Positions 50,810 to 64,000 of a DNA stretch of 64,000 nucleotides are shown here, in pieces. Numbering within the stretch: position 1 is the stretch's first letter; every line of letters begins with the position of its first letter. The translations under genes were made by a program, and so were the position numbers. The DNA lies in assembly GCA_963513935.1 (NCBI GenBank), contig OY740766.1, positions 2,882,001-2,946,000 of the forward strand, in the 5' to 3' direction. The notes below the pieces were generated by a model that saw only the letters and a list, made by a program, of their open reading frames with translations, searched no databases and was not told the DNA's origin. Origin of the DNA: Aphrophora alni. Taxonomy: Eukaryota > Arthropoda > Insecta > Hemiptera > Aphrophoridae.

Positions 50810-52575
50810 AGTCCAACCACTCATTCAATATTTAATAAGTTTATATTTTTACGAAACAGAACATTGGTTTTATAATCTTATATTTTTACGACAAAGAACA
50901 TTGGTTTTTAATCTAATATTTTTACGAAACAGAACATTGGTTTTATAATATTATATTTTTACGACAAAGAACATTGCATTTTAATCTTATATTTGATCGA
51001 AACTGAACATTGGTTTTTAATCTAATATTTTTACGAAACAGAACATTGGTTTTATAATCTTATATTTTTACGAAACAGTAGGCCTTCATTGGTTTTATAA
51101 TCTTATATTTTTACGACACAGAACATTGGTTTTATAATCTTATATTTTTACGACAAAGAACATTGCATTTTAATCTTATACTTTATCGAAACTGAACATT
51201 GGTTTTTAATCTTATATTTTTACGAAACAGAACATTGGTTTTATAATCTTATATTTTTACGAAACAGTAGGCCTTCATTGGTTTTATAATCTTATATTTT
51301 TAAGACACAGAACATTGGTTTTATAATATTATATTTTTACGACAAAGAACATTGCATTTTAATCTTATATTTGATCGAAACTGAACATTGGTTTTTAATC
51401 TAATATTTTTACGAAACAGAACATTGGTTTTATAATCTTATATTTTTACGAAACAGTAGGCCTTCATTGGTTTTATAATCTTATATTTTTAAGACACAGA
51501 ACATTGGTTTTATAATATTATATTTTTACGACAAAGAACATTGCATTTTAATCTTATACTTTATCGAAACTGAACATTGGTTTTATAATCTTATATTTTT
51601 ACGACACACAACATTGGTTTATAATCTTATATTTTACGAAACAGTACATTGGTTTTATAATCTTATATTTTTTTTTAAGACGCACAACATTGGTTTATAA
51701 TCTTATATTTTTTTTAAGACGCACAACATTGGTTTATAATCTTATATTTTTACGACACAGAACATTGGTTTATAATCTTATATTTTTTTTAAGACGCACA
51801 ACATTGGTTTTATAATCTTATATTTTTACGACACACAACATTGGTTTATAATCTTATATTTTACGAAACAGTACATTGGTTTTATAATCTTATATTTTTT
51901 TTTAAGACGCACAACATTGGTTTATAATCTTATATTTTTTTTAAGACGCACAACATTGGTTTATAATCTTATATTTTTACGACACAGAACATTGGTTTAT
52001 AATCTTATATTTTTTTTAAGACGCACAACATTGGTTTTATAATCTTATATTTTTACGACACACAACATTGGTTTATAATCTTATATTTTACGAAACAGTA
52101 CATTGGTTTTATAGTCTTATATTTTTTTTTAAGACGCACAACATTGGTTTATAATCTTATATTTTTTTTAAGACGCACAACATTGGTTTATAATCTTATA
52201 TTTTTACGACACAGAACATTGGTTTATAATCTTATATTTTTTTTAAGACGCACAACATTGGTTTTATAATCTTATATTTTTACGACACACAACATTGGTT
52301 TATAATCTTATATTTTACGAAACAGTACATTGGTTTTATAATCTTATATTTTTTTTTAAGACGCACAACATTGGTTTTATAATCTTATATTTTTTTTTAA
52401 GACGCACAACATTGGTTTATAATCTTATATTTTTTTTAAGACGCACAACATTGGTTTATAATCTTATATTTTTACGACACAGAACATTGGTTTATAATCT
52501 TATATTTTTACGACACAGAACATTGGTTTTTAATCTTATATTTTACGAAACAAAACGTTGATTTTACAAGCTTAT
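50810..52575. repeat. AT-rich satellite, about 37-bp unit with 227-bp higher-order repeat
   Basis: Units of type ACATTGGTTTTATAATCTTA plus TATTTTTACGACACAGA. At 51601, 51828, 52055 and 52282 the same multi-unit block restarts (spacing 227 each time). The left part (50870-51600) uses a different block marked by CAGTAGGCCTTCATTGG. An open frame at 52295-52561 is simply repeat sequence. Confidence 0.95.
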
Positions 52576-53707
52576 ATTACAAGTTATAATTTATCTAAGC
52601 TTAAATTTTTGTTTATGAAATATACTTCTGATTTTGCAGATACTATGAATACACAACCAGATTCCGCTACATGACATGATGGAAATGGTTTTAAATACAT
52701 TAAATTTTCAAAACCGGATAACTGAGTGTCAGGATAAAGTGCAGTGAAGACGAGAGAGGACTTTAGTGCACATCGTAAGAAAAGGTTATCTAATCTGGTA
52801 GCAGCGCCTTGTCCTTATTGCTGGTTTGCAACACTTGGTTTGCGACTTTCACTACAAACTCTTGTGAGTATGTTATTGTAAGTGTAAACAAGTTTATTTC
52901 AACGAACAGATTATAAGTACCGCAGTAAGTAAATTAAAATAGGTTTATATCAGTAGCTAATCAATTAAAATAAGTATTTATTTGATGCGTTTCCAACTTT
53001 TATTTTGGCTGCAGATTGTAGATAGCCAAACGCAAAACAAGCTGTTTATGTTTTATTAATTTGAATCGCATTTTCCCAAAGTTTGGGCGAAGTACTATTT
53101 ATATTGAATTTTTTTTTATTGGTACGCCTTATAAATTAAATTAAATTATGTTTTAATCTTCCAGAAACCTGCAATAAAATATGTTACGACAAGTTAAATG
53201 TTACTTTGTATTACTACTACGGAAAAACAATTAATAATTCAGGTTAACCTGTTTAGAAACCAGTTTTATAGAATGTAATTGTATATTTTAAAAGTCGATT
53301 TATTTCCTTTTCACTTTAAACTTTTTTTAAACTTGTGGCAAGGAGATTTTTTATAGTCTCTTGTTGTAAAGTTTTTATTAAATATTAAATTTTTGGTATG
53401 ATAAAATACAGTTGATAACTTAAAAATGTACTCAGTATTCTACTTAAAAAGAACTGTCTTGGCTAAATTATCCCTTTCTTTTAGTATTTTTCATTTAAAC
53501 TGTTTACACCAGTTGGATGCAACTTAATTCCTGTAGGATTTATTACCATTTAGTAAGTCTTTGATAAAATAGCCTCAATCTTACAACCATGATATAGTTG
53601 GAATGGCAAGATAAGTGTGGCACTGCACTGTTAATTCTGGATTATTTAAAAAAATTCTGATAATTAAAAGCTCCACTATGATTTTTGTTGAATGTATTGA
53701 TTTTAAC

Positions 53708-53773
<66 letters not shown>

Positions 53774-56440
53774 CGAAGGATATGAATGAAATAAATAATT
53801 ATGAATACATTTTGTTAACTTAGTAATATTTTTATTTGTTAATTATATTTTTATTATTTTAGAAAATAATGAATCACAATATTAATGAAATATCACTAAA
53901 GTTACCACATTACTCGCCAAATTTTATTATAATTCAACATCTATGGCAGATGTTATTGTTGATGTTCTGAAATTTTGAAGTTATACAAGTAAAAAATTGG
54001 GATTTATAGATTCCTGCAGTTTTTAAATCGTAAAAAAATGTTGCTCATCATTAACGTCAGTCACAATTTATGGCTTGGAGATGAAACGAAACAAAATGCT
54101 TAAACATTTTCAACCGATTTTGTTGGCCAACATAATTCATCCAAGTATATTTACATTTAATATAGTGGTGGAATTCCGAAGTATCAAATCTTTTGGCACA
54201 CCGAATTTCAAGAATGTTTGATTTTCCCCAAATCGAGGTAGGTTGTTTACCTGGCGTAAAGGTATACAAATTCATAACTAATATATAATTCACGATAATT
54301 GGTCGATTTTTTCAATTTGACAACTAATGCTGCACCACAGGTTTTTTAAAATTTGTATATTCTTTAATTCAACGTTATATAGCTAGTTTCCGAAATTATT
54401 TTAAATTCTCCTGTTTTCAGTAGTCAACAAATCATTAAAGTGTTTATGTAATTTAATAATTAGCTGCTAATGGGGTCGATAGATTCATCACAGGGATTAA
54501 TTACTTTTTTTTGTATTTATTTTTACATTTAAACATTTAGGTTTGATAAATTTCCCCACTGTTTTACGGTACAATTAAATTAAATTTGGATATAATACAT
54601 GCATTGAAACAAATAATATTATTTAAGTAAATTAAATTTTATAAATCTACTTCATTCCAATGGAGATAAAATAAAACGTACAAACTCATCCAACTCCAAA
54701 TCAAATAAAAACCAATCAAACCTAATGTGCGACAAAAAGTAAAACTGAGTGTTGGACACCGCCATTGAACAAATATCCAAACTTATATCACTTGTGCCAT
54801 AAACACATCCTGAGCGTAAATAAAATTTGATTTAAATCAAGGTTTTAATGACGACAATCAAAATCATTTTTATATTTTACCAATTATTACTAAATCGTAA
54901 GTTTTTTATTTATTTTTTTTTTCACATTAATTTCACTCAAATTTGAAAAGTAAACCCAATTTTGAGAAATTATTTCTTTTAGCCGATTTGTGTTTAGTTT
55001 TTTTACTGATAAAACATGAACTGACATTAAAAAAAATATTATAAACCATTAACGTTTTACGTTTTATATGTGTCCTTTGTCTGAGAAAAATTTTGATCAA
55101 AATCATTAGAGTTGATTTGGAGATTATCTTAATTTTGCTTTTTTTTTACAGCTACTCTCAAATTTTAAATTAACAAAACAATTTAAAATGTCCCAAGGTA
55201 TGATAAAAATATCCCATATACCAAAATTGATTACAATTGGTTTATACATTTGGAGCACTGTACAAACGACAGACATTATTCTAAAAACTACTTTTTTGGA
55301 GTTTACGAAACATAAAAACGGATATATCCGCAAACAATTGGACATTGATTTTATGAGTCATCATTCATGATTTTCTCTGTTCTAAGGATATCTGAGAAAA
55401 TAAATTAAACCCGAGGTATGTGTTTGTAGCTTGATGGTGGATAGTTGCATTTAAACACTAGACCATTGGGCCAACATTAGAGATTATAGTCGTAATGTTT
55501 GGTATTTAAGGATATACAGTGTCTTAGTGATATATATATTAGTTATCTTTATTAGTAGTCAGAGCAATTCTTTTTGTCTTAGTATTCGACCTTGAAAAAA
55601 ATATCAATTTTTTTTTTATACAACTAAATTTTGAATTTTCGAAAAAAAATTAAAAAGTTAAGAGCTTAACCTAAAATATCCCTACAAACAAAATTTGATT
55701 AATCTTATTATCCGCGCGTTTAGGCTGTAAAGCACTGCACAGATGAGATATCCCCAAAACCAAATTGACTCAATGGACCTCAAAACGTAAAAAAAACTCG
55801 ACACTGATCATTAATTTTTTCAAATTGAAAAAGTAAAAAAAAAAAAATACATAATTTAAATCAATTTACAAAAATCAATTTGGCCAGCTTCAAAACTGCA
55901 TCAACCATCAGGCACTCAAAATTCAAGTCCTAAAGTTAACTCTCCTGTTTGTTGTATGATTTGTTGGCGAATATTTTTTCAGTTGTGGTTTGGTTGGTGT
56001 AGCACTGCAGCTGGTGTATCACTGAAGAGGACGACCTTGTCGTTGAAACGCGTCTGATACTTAGGCGTATTTTTTTTTATGAGAATTGTGTTCTGTGTGT
56101 TTGTTATACTGTATAGTTTTTCTCATAAGTCAAGCTCAACATTTAATATGAATATTTTTAAGTTAGGTTGAATTTATTTTCAGAAGAAAATGTTTTGTTT
56201 TACTCCTTCAAAATGTATACCGTTATTAAGGTATTTTTCAGAAACGTTTAAACCAACATGAGTCAATATGTGCACTTATGTTATCATTTTTTGGTTAAAT
56301 TGATAGGTTAAAATATTTGGTTGTTGTGAAAAGCAATAATTCCCTCAGAAAACAGCCTGCCATACCATTAGTTTTTCTGCATATTATAAGAAATACATTT
56401 CCTGGTATGTAAATCATTCTATTTTGCTTTTTCTTTCCGC
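52576..56440. other. intergenic and 5' flank of ABCH gene 2, no gene seen
   Basis: Contains an (AT)n run, old dispersed repeats around 55120-55350 and 55560-55800, a weak tRNA-like minus-strand segment at 55400-55475 (A-box-like TGGTCTAGTG), and at 56110-56135 a partial copy of the CAAGTCAAGCTCAA repeat. No promoter can be fixed. Confidence 0.4.
53710..53771. repeat. (AT)n microsatellite
   Basis: About 30 AT dinucleotides without interruption. Confidence 0.97.
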
Positions 56441-56442
56441 AG

Positions 56443-59400
56443 TGAGTAACAAACATGTTCAGCACCGAGAGGTCATCTGCAGTGGTCATTGATAATGTAT
56501 TTAAAAGCTACGACTCACATCGCGTCCTTAATGGCCTGTATATGAACGTAGAACAGGGGACCATGTAAGTACTCTATTATACGTTGCTGAGGGTAAATAT
56601 TTTAGCATTGTAATGTTGGTAAGAGAAACGAGAATGGTCACTGTTTGAAGAAATTAGATATTATAGTGGTTAAAAGGTGGGTAATTTGAAGAAAAAAATA
56701 TGTTTGGGTCCATGGGCGTACCCAGCGAGGGGCAGGGGGGCAGCTGCCCCCCTGGAAGCAAAAAAATCTTTATTATACATTTTGTTGCTGGAATTTAATA
56801 CAATTCTTGAAATAACTATTTTAATAATCAATTGTATATTGAACGACCATGGCTTGCCCCCCCTCCTAGTTTTGATCCTGGGTACGCCCTTGTTTGGGCC
56901 TATTTAACCACTAGAGATATTTGTAATATTTTGGATACATATAAATTTGCTCATAAGACAAAAATCCAAAATTGTATTTAATCAAAATGGGTTGTAACAA
57001 TTCTGATGAATATAATATGGTAAAATGTACTTTCTTAGAATAATCGTCATCACACAAAAAATTACATTTTGGAAATTATATAATGTGTAAAAGAGGTAAA
57101 CATTTTAATCGCTAAATATTTCAAAATGGCCGAATTGTGTATATTACCTGTTTCTTTTCTAGATATATTAGTAAATTTAAAAAAGGGAGAATAATTTTTT
57201 TAATTCAAAAAAAGTTTTCGAAAATAACTACTTATTTTTAAATCCAGAAGGTTATTATATGTAATTTTAAAATAAGTTTATAAATTGTTTTAAAGAAAGT
57301 TTTACGAAAAACTTAATTGTTGGAAACATAACGTCAACAATCAGCTGTTATTGTTTTTCAGTTATAGCAAGTAAGTTAGGTTTTATTATTTGTAAATCTG
57401 ATTGTTTCGCAAAATTCGTGGTCAGAAAATTTCAAATTTCAAGGTTATGATTTGAAATTCTTGCTTGATAGCGTCTATATAGCTAATTTTTTATAGTATT
57501 CGAGTTACATATACTATTAAATAAAATCGAGGCCGTATGATTCAAGGCCGTATCAAGTAAATATAATTTAATACGGCTCTGTAAATCATTAGACGCACGT
57601 GTCAGGTATTTCAACTTGTTTTAACCGTTTAATGTAAAAGTTTAAATGCAGAAAGATATTGAAGATTTATTTAAAAAATATTGTTTTAATGATTGTACGT
57701 AACAATTTTTTTGTAGTTATAATAAATGCATATGAATGTTGGGTAAATATATTAATATATAAGTGTGGACAATACTTTATGAATTTCTATATTTTCTACA
57801 AATTGTAGTTACAATTTAGTGCCCAGTTATAGGAATGCAACAGATTTAATTTACTGGTAGACCAAACTTCCCTGACTATTGTAACAGATTTATTCACGAC
57901 CAAATTGTGGATATTCGTAAGTATAACCATGTTGTATGTACTAGTTTCATGGTATTTTATATTTATTTTTTCCTTGAGTAAAAAATTTAATTGTGTCAGT
58001 TTTTTGAATTTTGCTTAAACTCAAACAAATTACGTTAAAAAGAACAATCAATTTTAGTCCAAGTATTATTCTAGTCCATTTAATTCTGACATAAAAAATT
58101 CTTAGTAATGAGAAAGATGACATCTGTAAGTTTTGAAAGTTTTTATCAAATTCTCTACATGGTTATTGAGCCTCTGAACAAATATTTAGCTCTAAATTTT
58201 TATATTATTTTCCATTTCTATTGAAAATTATAGAACCTAAGATATTCTTTAATTACATTATTATTATCTTGTTTAATATCTAACATATCTTAATATCATA
58301 TCATATTTTTTACATGATACAACGTATTGTACAAAATGTATTACAAATATTTAAAGAATTTGATTCCGAAGGAATTTAGTTACTAATATAAATGATTGAA
58401 AACTTTCATTCACACTTTCAAGCTATTTTATATTAAGTTACGACGAAACAAAATTCATGCATCTAATTGACACTAGGACTACTTATCAACCATCATTTAT
58501 GTACACCACAATTTAAATGTTGATCAATTTTAAATATTTTAAAGAACTATTTCTAAATACAACTTTAAAAATACATGTATAATAATATCATTTATTTTAT
58601 TCACGTTAGTTTATTTCACTCATACCCTTTATAATATGTAGGAGCGACCCACGTAGTAGTAGCTATTTTTGAATTAATATAGAAGACATATAGAACACTA
58701 GAAACTTGACAATTTACAGTTATATTATGTAAAGAAGTACTCACCAACAATATGTTTTTTTGGGATGTGAAACTTGTTTTTGTTTCATAATATATATAAT
58801 TTTAGTTAGAATAATTTTTTTTTTCAATTTTTCTTGAAAATTCTTCTATGAAAACCTTTAGAACAAATAAAACAGATATTTGATCACGACACTTAGGGAG
58901 AATGGACTCAGGGAAGTTAAATTACTTTAAAACATTAGAATAACTTAATTTTAACAGCACAAATATTTTGTTACTCTTGATAGCATTTTTAACGGATGAC
59001 TTATGTACTTGAAGGCCTTCCTATATTTCAGATACGAGTTTGTTCTTTCTTCTTCAACTTTCTGCTGTCTTTTAATAGTTATTTGTGCAACTAGTGAGTA
59101 AAGTGGCACTTTTTTTAACGAGAGGAAAATGTTGACGCACGAGGCTTGCCGAGTGCGTCAATTTTATCTAGTTTAAAAAGACACATTGCTCACGAATTGC
59201 ACATTATACTTTGTCTACAGTTGTTATTTTGTGATAAAAACAGTTCATACTGGCGGTCGTATTTTTTCCTTGATTTGACAGGAAGGAGATTTAGTACAAC
59301 GTTGTTAGCTTTTTCCGCTAATTTAGGCGGGGTATTTGACAGGTTTTCATCCTCTGAACTGTCCACATTTTAAAACTAACTACACAAAATATAGCAGTAG

Positions 59401-61932
59401 TGCTAAACAACACATCAACACTGAGTAGAAGTTCTCAAGTCAAAACTGAGGTTATTTATGAATATTACAAATAACTTAGGTGTATTGTTGAGGAAACGGG
59501 ATTGCCAACTACAAAACTCGGCAAACGAAAAATACTCTTCGTGTACATACACTGTCAATCATCTTCATGAATAATTACTTCCTTTTTCGACTTTAAAACG
59601 TTGTTTTGTTGTTTATTTATGTTATTTTACATGTAAGAATTAATCTAACCTACTTACGGGACATTTCCTGTATATTATAAAACAATTCAAATAAACTTAA
59701 CCTAAATTTCGTTTTGTTCGGTTGCCATTCGGAGTGAGCAAAGTAGTGGGCAAAGTGAAACTGTTGAGAAATCAGCTGTTTTGCAAACTGATTTAAATGA
59801 ACAAAACGCCACTTTGTCAACAACTGTAGACAAACTCTTTTCCCCATTCCATTTTCATGTTAAACATTTGATTGCTAATAGTTACTTCTCTGCTGAAATT
59901 GTAAGTAACACTTTACTGGTTCGATTTAAAAGTCTATCGTAGAGAAAATCTAAAATGTTTGACTTTGTAATGGATTTGTAATATTTGAAACTAATTGTCA
60001 ATAGTTTTAACTTCTATGTGAACATAATTTTAATTTTATCTCATACGACGTCTTAATAAAAAAGTCTTTACTGGAACTGCAAGTTCTCGAAATTATGTTT
60101 TCATAACTTTTAGTTATATTATCCTCTTGCTGTTTGCTTAAAATTACTTACTCTGAATTATTTTGTTTTCAGTTATGGCCTCCTTGGTCCCAGTGGATGT
60201 GGTAAAACCACTCTATTGGGCTGCATTGTGGGGATTTGTGGTATGGATTCCGGACAGATACAACTCGATATACAAACAAAAACACAACTTGGATATATGC
60301 CTCAGGTACACTTAGCTAACACACAAAATGTTTTGTCTGTGAAAAATATATATTTTCTATTGTATACAATATATATTATGTTTGAAATGAAATGAAAATT
60401 TTGTTTAAAACTCCTCTTAAAGAATTTTACAAACATTGATTAACTATCGTCTGGCATTCGGTAACTCGTTATAGGAAATACGCGTTTTTGTTGTGGCATT
60501 TGACAATTGCAACAACCGAGTAGTTGTGAAAATCACACTTTTTACAAATCAACATTTCGCTCATTAAACATCTTCCTATCGCAGTAATTTTAATACTACT
60601 GTAAAGCTTAAATAAAAGTTCATAAATCGTAAAGAAAATAATTTAATAAATCGCTAAGTTATTGTATTTTGTAGCTAGTTATAAAAACTATGATTGTCCT
60701 AGTAGATGACAAAATTGCGTCATATTTGTCTATTTTTCATAACTGCACATTTCTGTCAAACTACTACAAAGATACACTGTTTTATAGTGTTTTTCTTTCT
60801 CTTTTCAATGGTAGATTCCAAATTATTGCCACTCTCATAATTATTGAAATAAAGATATTTAAAAAAAAAGTGATGACCAAAATGATTCGCGCTAGTGGTA
60901 TTCTATGTCGATATTCTATGTCAAATATCGATTAATAAAATTTCTATTTTTGTGACGATCTATACATCATTGATAAGAGGAAGATTGCAGCTTTCGTGGG
61001 AAATATTGCGCGTTGCTGTGGGACAAATATTTTGGTAGTACTGTACCTTCAAAGACGAACTTCCCAGACGGAATTAGTTTTTTTGTCACTGTCGAGATAG
61101 TCATTTTTAATATTTGACTGGTTGAAACTATACCAAGTTTAGTGCGGTTTAGTAATTCTTTTGTGACTTTATTATGTTTTAATTTATTGAGATTTATTTA
61201 TTACGTTTCGTTGATACAGATTTATCTTCACAACTATATCTATTGCAAGTGTTTGAATAAACGAAAAAATGTTTGCTATTTTATAGAAGTTTGTTGGTGA
61301 ATTGTTTGTACAAATAAAACTAACAACACTCAATAAAAGAAATTATTGCATACAAATTGAGGAATTGAGGTTGACTCAAGGTTAAAAAACCTGTTTTGAG
61401 TCAAATATTTAAAAAAAAACATTCTTTTGATACTCCAGAGTCAGACAGTGAAATAATATTAACGACGTACGTAAATTCCTTTAACAGTTTCCAGGTTGAC
61501 TACCTGGCGTTGTGAAGGAAATCACGTGGTAATTATCATTGCACTAGACTTTGTTATACTGTTTACTATGATACAATTTTTGTTCTTCCACAGGGTAGAG
61601 ATCTTTAAAATGAGTTGATTTTTGTCTTAGGGTGTTTTAAATTAAATTTTTTGATATTTCTGTTCAACTTACGAAGAACCACAATTTTTTTTCTTGTGAC
61701 AATTAAATAAAATTCCAACCTTCACTCTATTATAAGTGTATTATTATTATGAAGATTAATATATACTATTTTCACAGGATTCAGGTCTGTTTGGTGAACT
61801 AACATCTGAGGAAACTTTCTACTTCCATGGTCGTATTAACTTCATGACAGAAGATGCAATAAAGTCAAGAATCCAAGACTTAGCTAAACTTCTAGACTTG
61901 CCAAAAATTACTGCACTTATAAAAAATATAAG
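56443..61932 (+). CDS. ABC transporter subfamily H gene 2 (5' part; continues past window)
   Basis: Coding starts at ATG 56455. An in-frame TGA sits 12 bases upstream (56443-56445), directly after a good acceptor (TTCTTTCCGCAG ending 56442), so the exon opens with a short 5' UTR and at least one non-coding exon should lie upstream. Coding exons are 56455-56564, 60173-60305 and 61778-61932, ending in phase 2 just before the LSGGQ signature exon, which lies right of the window. The 132 residues show [30 protein letters not shown] (Walker A) and GYMPQ (Q-loop). It is a paralogue of the upstream gene in the same orientation, about 18.5 kb downstream. Role: ATP-binding half transporter; substrate unknown. 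No defects seen in the visible part. Confidence 0.9.
56455..56564 (+). CDS. ABCH gene 2 exon 1 with start codon
   Basis: 110 bp. Begins MFSTERSSAVVIDNVFKSYD and ends VEQGT plus AT at a GTAAGT donor. The start is fixed by the in-frame stop four codons upstream. Confidence 0.9.
56710..56890. mobile_element. hAT-type MITE with terminal inverted repeats and target duplication
   Basis: Ends GGGCGTACCCAG (56714) and CTGGGTACGCCC (56878) are inverted. GC-rich termini surround an AT-rich core. TGTTTGGGTC (56701-56710) and TGTTTGGGCC (56891-56900) flank it as a near-perfect direct repeat, fitting the 8-bp (or slightly longer) duplication of hAT elements. It lies in the first coding intron of ABCH gene 2. 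Confidence 0.8.
56891..59072. other. intron of ABCH gene 2, no gene seen
   Basis: AT-rich sequence with no recognisable coding or repeat feature other than short A/T runs. Confidence 0.5.
59073..59835 (-). mobile_element. dispersed non-autonomous element, copy 2
   Basis: Inverted relative of 11608-12203, sharing GTTTGCCGAGTTTT.., GAAGATGATTGACAGTGTA and CAACTGTAGACAAA as complements. About 165 bp longer, with extra sequence at about 59235-59400. Both copies lie in introns of the ABCH paralogues but at different positions, so they are independent insertions. Confidence 0.72.
60173..60305 (+). CDS. ABCH gene 2 exon 2: Walker A
   Basis: 133 bp. Reads [20 protein letters not shown] and ends QLGYMPQ at a GTACAC donor. 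Confidence 0.95.
61778..61932 (+). CDS. ABCH gene 2 exon 3
   Basis: 155 bp. Reads DSGLFGELTSEETFYFHGRI then DAIKSRIQDLAKLLDLPKIT and ends NI plus AG, phase 2, at GTAGTG. The following signature exon is beyond the window. Confidence 0.94.
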
Positions 61933-63298
61933 GTAGTGTATTTTTTAAACATTCTTTTTCTCTTTTTCTAACGCACGCACGAACGAACACACACATACAC
62001 ACACGTCCTGAGATGGACGTTCTTAATGGACACTCGTCACTCAGGACCTTAACCCCCTCCTCCACCCCCAGCTAACCACCAACTGTTAGACCTCGACCTC
62101 TGCAACTCCCTATACTCTATACACAATCTTATTTCACTAACAATTCAACAATCCCAAATTATAAATTATAACAAAATTTATTAAAATTATATGAAACTTT
62201 AAGTTTCTCTTTACTGTAGGTAGTGGACGATGCCGGGAAGATGCTGATGGATGATGGGTCCCTCAGAATATTCTTGATCTGCTCAAACCAGATAACTAGA
62301 TAACTTCAAAAATATTGCATTTCACAAAAATGATTTCTATACATTTTCTTTTTATGTTAATTAGTTTTAAAATATTCCATTTTAAAACTGACTTTTACAA
62401 AGTTCCTTAACTTATTTTACTAATATTTTAATTTTAATTATTATGTTACATAGGGAAATACTGAATTCTGATTTTAGAAGGTTTTATGTCACTTTTTTTT
62501 CTTTTCTTTTTTAAATGGAAATTCTTTTATCACCCCATTGCTGAGATGCAAAATATTTCAAACATATTTTTCATGCAGTAACCAATCTCTGGTGCATAGG
62601 TCGACACCTTTGTTCGCGGTCCAGGCACTGATTACAGCTTGCAACTTGTATTTCTGACAGAATAATTTCGTTTAATTTTTATTGAATTCCCTGTGTGGGA
62701 GGTTTTGTACAATCACTACCAATATGTTACAGATAATAAAGTGTTGCAGTCTTTCTGTTAGGTCGATACACTTAGTCGACTCTTTGTAATATGTAAGGTA
62801 ATATCTTGTATGACATTGGAAAAATCATTAGGCTTATAAAGTACAGTAACCTAAGAATACATCTCCCAGACAATCACTTACGACAAAGACAAAGCTTAAA
62901 ATATCAGTCTCACTCAATGTGCAAGTGTTGGTGTAAAACCAAAATGTAAATTATGGCGTATCATCAGAAATTCATTCATGATAACTAAATTACTCATGTG
63001 AACATTTTAACCAATTGGAATTAAGAAAAGTTAAAAAGTAAAATGAGAGAAGAGTGAAGGAAATTGGGGAGAAATGGAGAGCGTAGGCATTCAGTATCCA
63101 AACAATTAATAGACAAACGAAATAATTAGTATAAAAAAAGCGAAGGAATAACAATCAACTTATCAATTTAACTTGAAAATTTCAAGAAAAAAATTGTTTT
63201 AGTTTAAGGAAAAATTAAGGTAAAAAGTATAATTTTATTCAACTAGTGTATTTTTTTACAATAAGGCAAATAGGAATATATTTATAGGATAAATATAT

Positions 63299-63333
63299 CT
63301 ATCTATCCATCCATCCATCCATCCATCCATCTA

Positions 63334-63381
<48 letters not shown>
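63299..63381. repeat. (ATCC)n followed by (AT)n
   Basis: ATCT/ATCC tetranucleotides pass directly into an AT run; a compound microsatellite. Confidence 0.95.
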
Positions 63382-63383
<2 letters not shown>

Positions 63384-63905
63384 AAGTGTCCTAAAAGACC
63401 CACCCCCTTTTATTTTTTTTAATAATGGAAATAGACAGATTTGCTTTGGGGAAAGTTTAGACAACCAAAGGAGCAGTTTTTGAAGTATCGAAATTTTCAA
63501 CCCTTAAAAATGGGGTAGTTTGGGGTAAGTCAAGAATTTTAAATAGCAATCCCTATTGAGTGATACCTCATTTTAAAGGTCTTTTAAAAAATAAGAATAA
63601 TGACGCAAACTAGAGGTCTCTAAGTTCATCCTACCCAACATAGCGACCAATCGAATTGTGAATGTTAACCTACAAACTCCGGTTGTTTTTATTACATTAC
63701 AAACTGCTCTATGTTGGTAAAATGATGGTAAGAGCTTTACTTTGTTTTTTTAGCTCAGTCTAAGTTCTGTAAATGGCTGCCATTTACTTCTTGGCAGAAA
63801 TAGATTCTGGACTCAAAAGCATGTTGTACATTTCGTAACATTTTCGGTGTAATTATTAACGTAAAATACATAGTACATTAAATATTATTATTTAACTTTA
63901 TTAAA

Positions 63906-63932
63906 CATATATATATATATATATATATATAC
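63906..63932. repeat. (AT)n microsatellite
   Basis: A pure AT run of about 26 bp. Confidence 0.9.
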
Positions 63933-64000
63933 GATTACCCTGACAAATACAATTTATTTTAGATATCCTTCTCTTTAAAATTTATATTTAATTTACTTAA

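Larger units (their letters stand above)
61933..64000. other. intron of ABCH gene 2 at the window edge
   Basis: Contains dispersed repeat family B copy 2 (about 62800-63200, related to 35155-35450), a C-rich patch at 62045-62080 and simple repeats at 63299-63381 and 63908-63931. No exon recognised. Confidence 0.5.

Overview
The window looks like nuclear DNA from an arthropod, most probably an insect. It is very AT-rich, its genes are split into short exons by introns of hundreds to thousands of bases with GT..AG borders, it is full of minisatellites and transposon debris, and it carries interstitial (TTAGG)n/(CCTAA)n tracts, the usual insect telomere repeat. The only confidently coding material belongs to two ABC transporters of the H subfamily (ABCH half transporters, often named 'ABC transporter G family member 20/23-like'), a family known from arthropods and some fish but not from mammals. 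A hemipteran-like host is plausible but not proven.

Layout. 1-4351 is a 27-copy tandem array with a unit of about 155-174 bp; each unit contains what reads as the 3' end of an ABCH first coding exon plus its 5' splice site. 10344-37927 (+) holds exons 2 to 14 and a further terminal exon (14 recognised coding exons in all, with the missing first exon represented by the array) of ABCH gene 1, ending in TGA at 37925-37927. Its introns hold a 125-bp minisatellite, a (TTCTC)n tract, retroelement fragments, telomere-like repeats, partial tandem copies of one exon, and duplicated copies of the last splice acceptor. 37928-56454 is an 18.5-kb intergenic stretch with a decayed unrecognised gene, a PIF/Harbinger-like transposase fragment, a LINE reverse-transcriptase fragment, foldback/MITE elements, a 31-bp minisatellite and a satellite of about 37 bp with a 227-bp higher-order period. 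56455-61932 (+) holds the first three coding exons of a second ABCH gene, which runs off the right edge.

How the genes relate. Both genes have the same orientation, the same intron phases, and identical lengths for the P-loop exon (133 bp) and the following exon (155 bp), so they are a tandem paralogous pair. Each would make a half transporter with an N-terminal nucleotide-binding domain and a C-terminal six-helix membrane domain that must dimerise.

The most unusual point is that gene 1 shows three separate local duplications that each span an exon-intron border: the exon 1 donor array (1-4351), four extra copies of the 3' part of the exon at 32285-32461 that could each be read as a frame-preserving cassette, and copies of the last intron's acceptor (36683-37695) separated by TTAGG arrays. 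No start codon for gene 1, no promoters and no ordinary RNA genes could be fixed with confidence.
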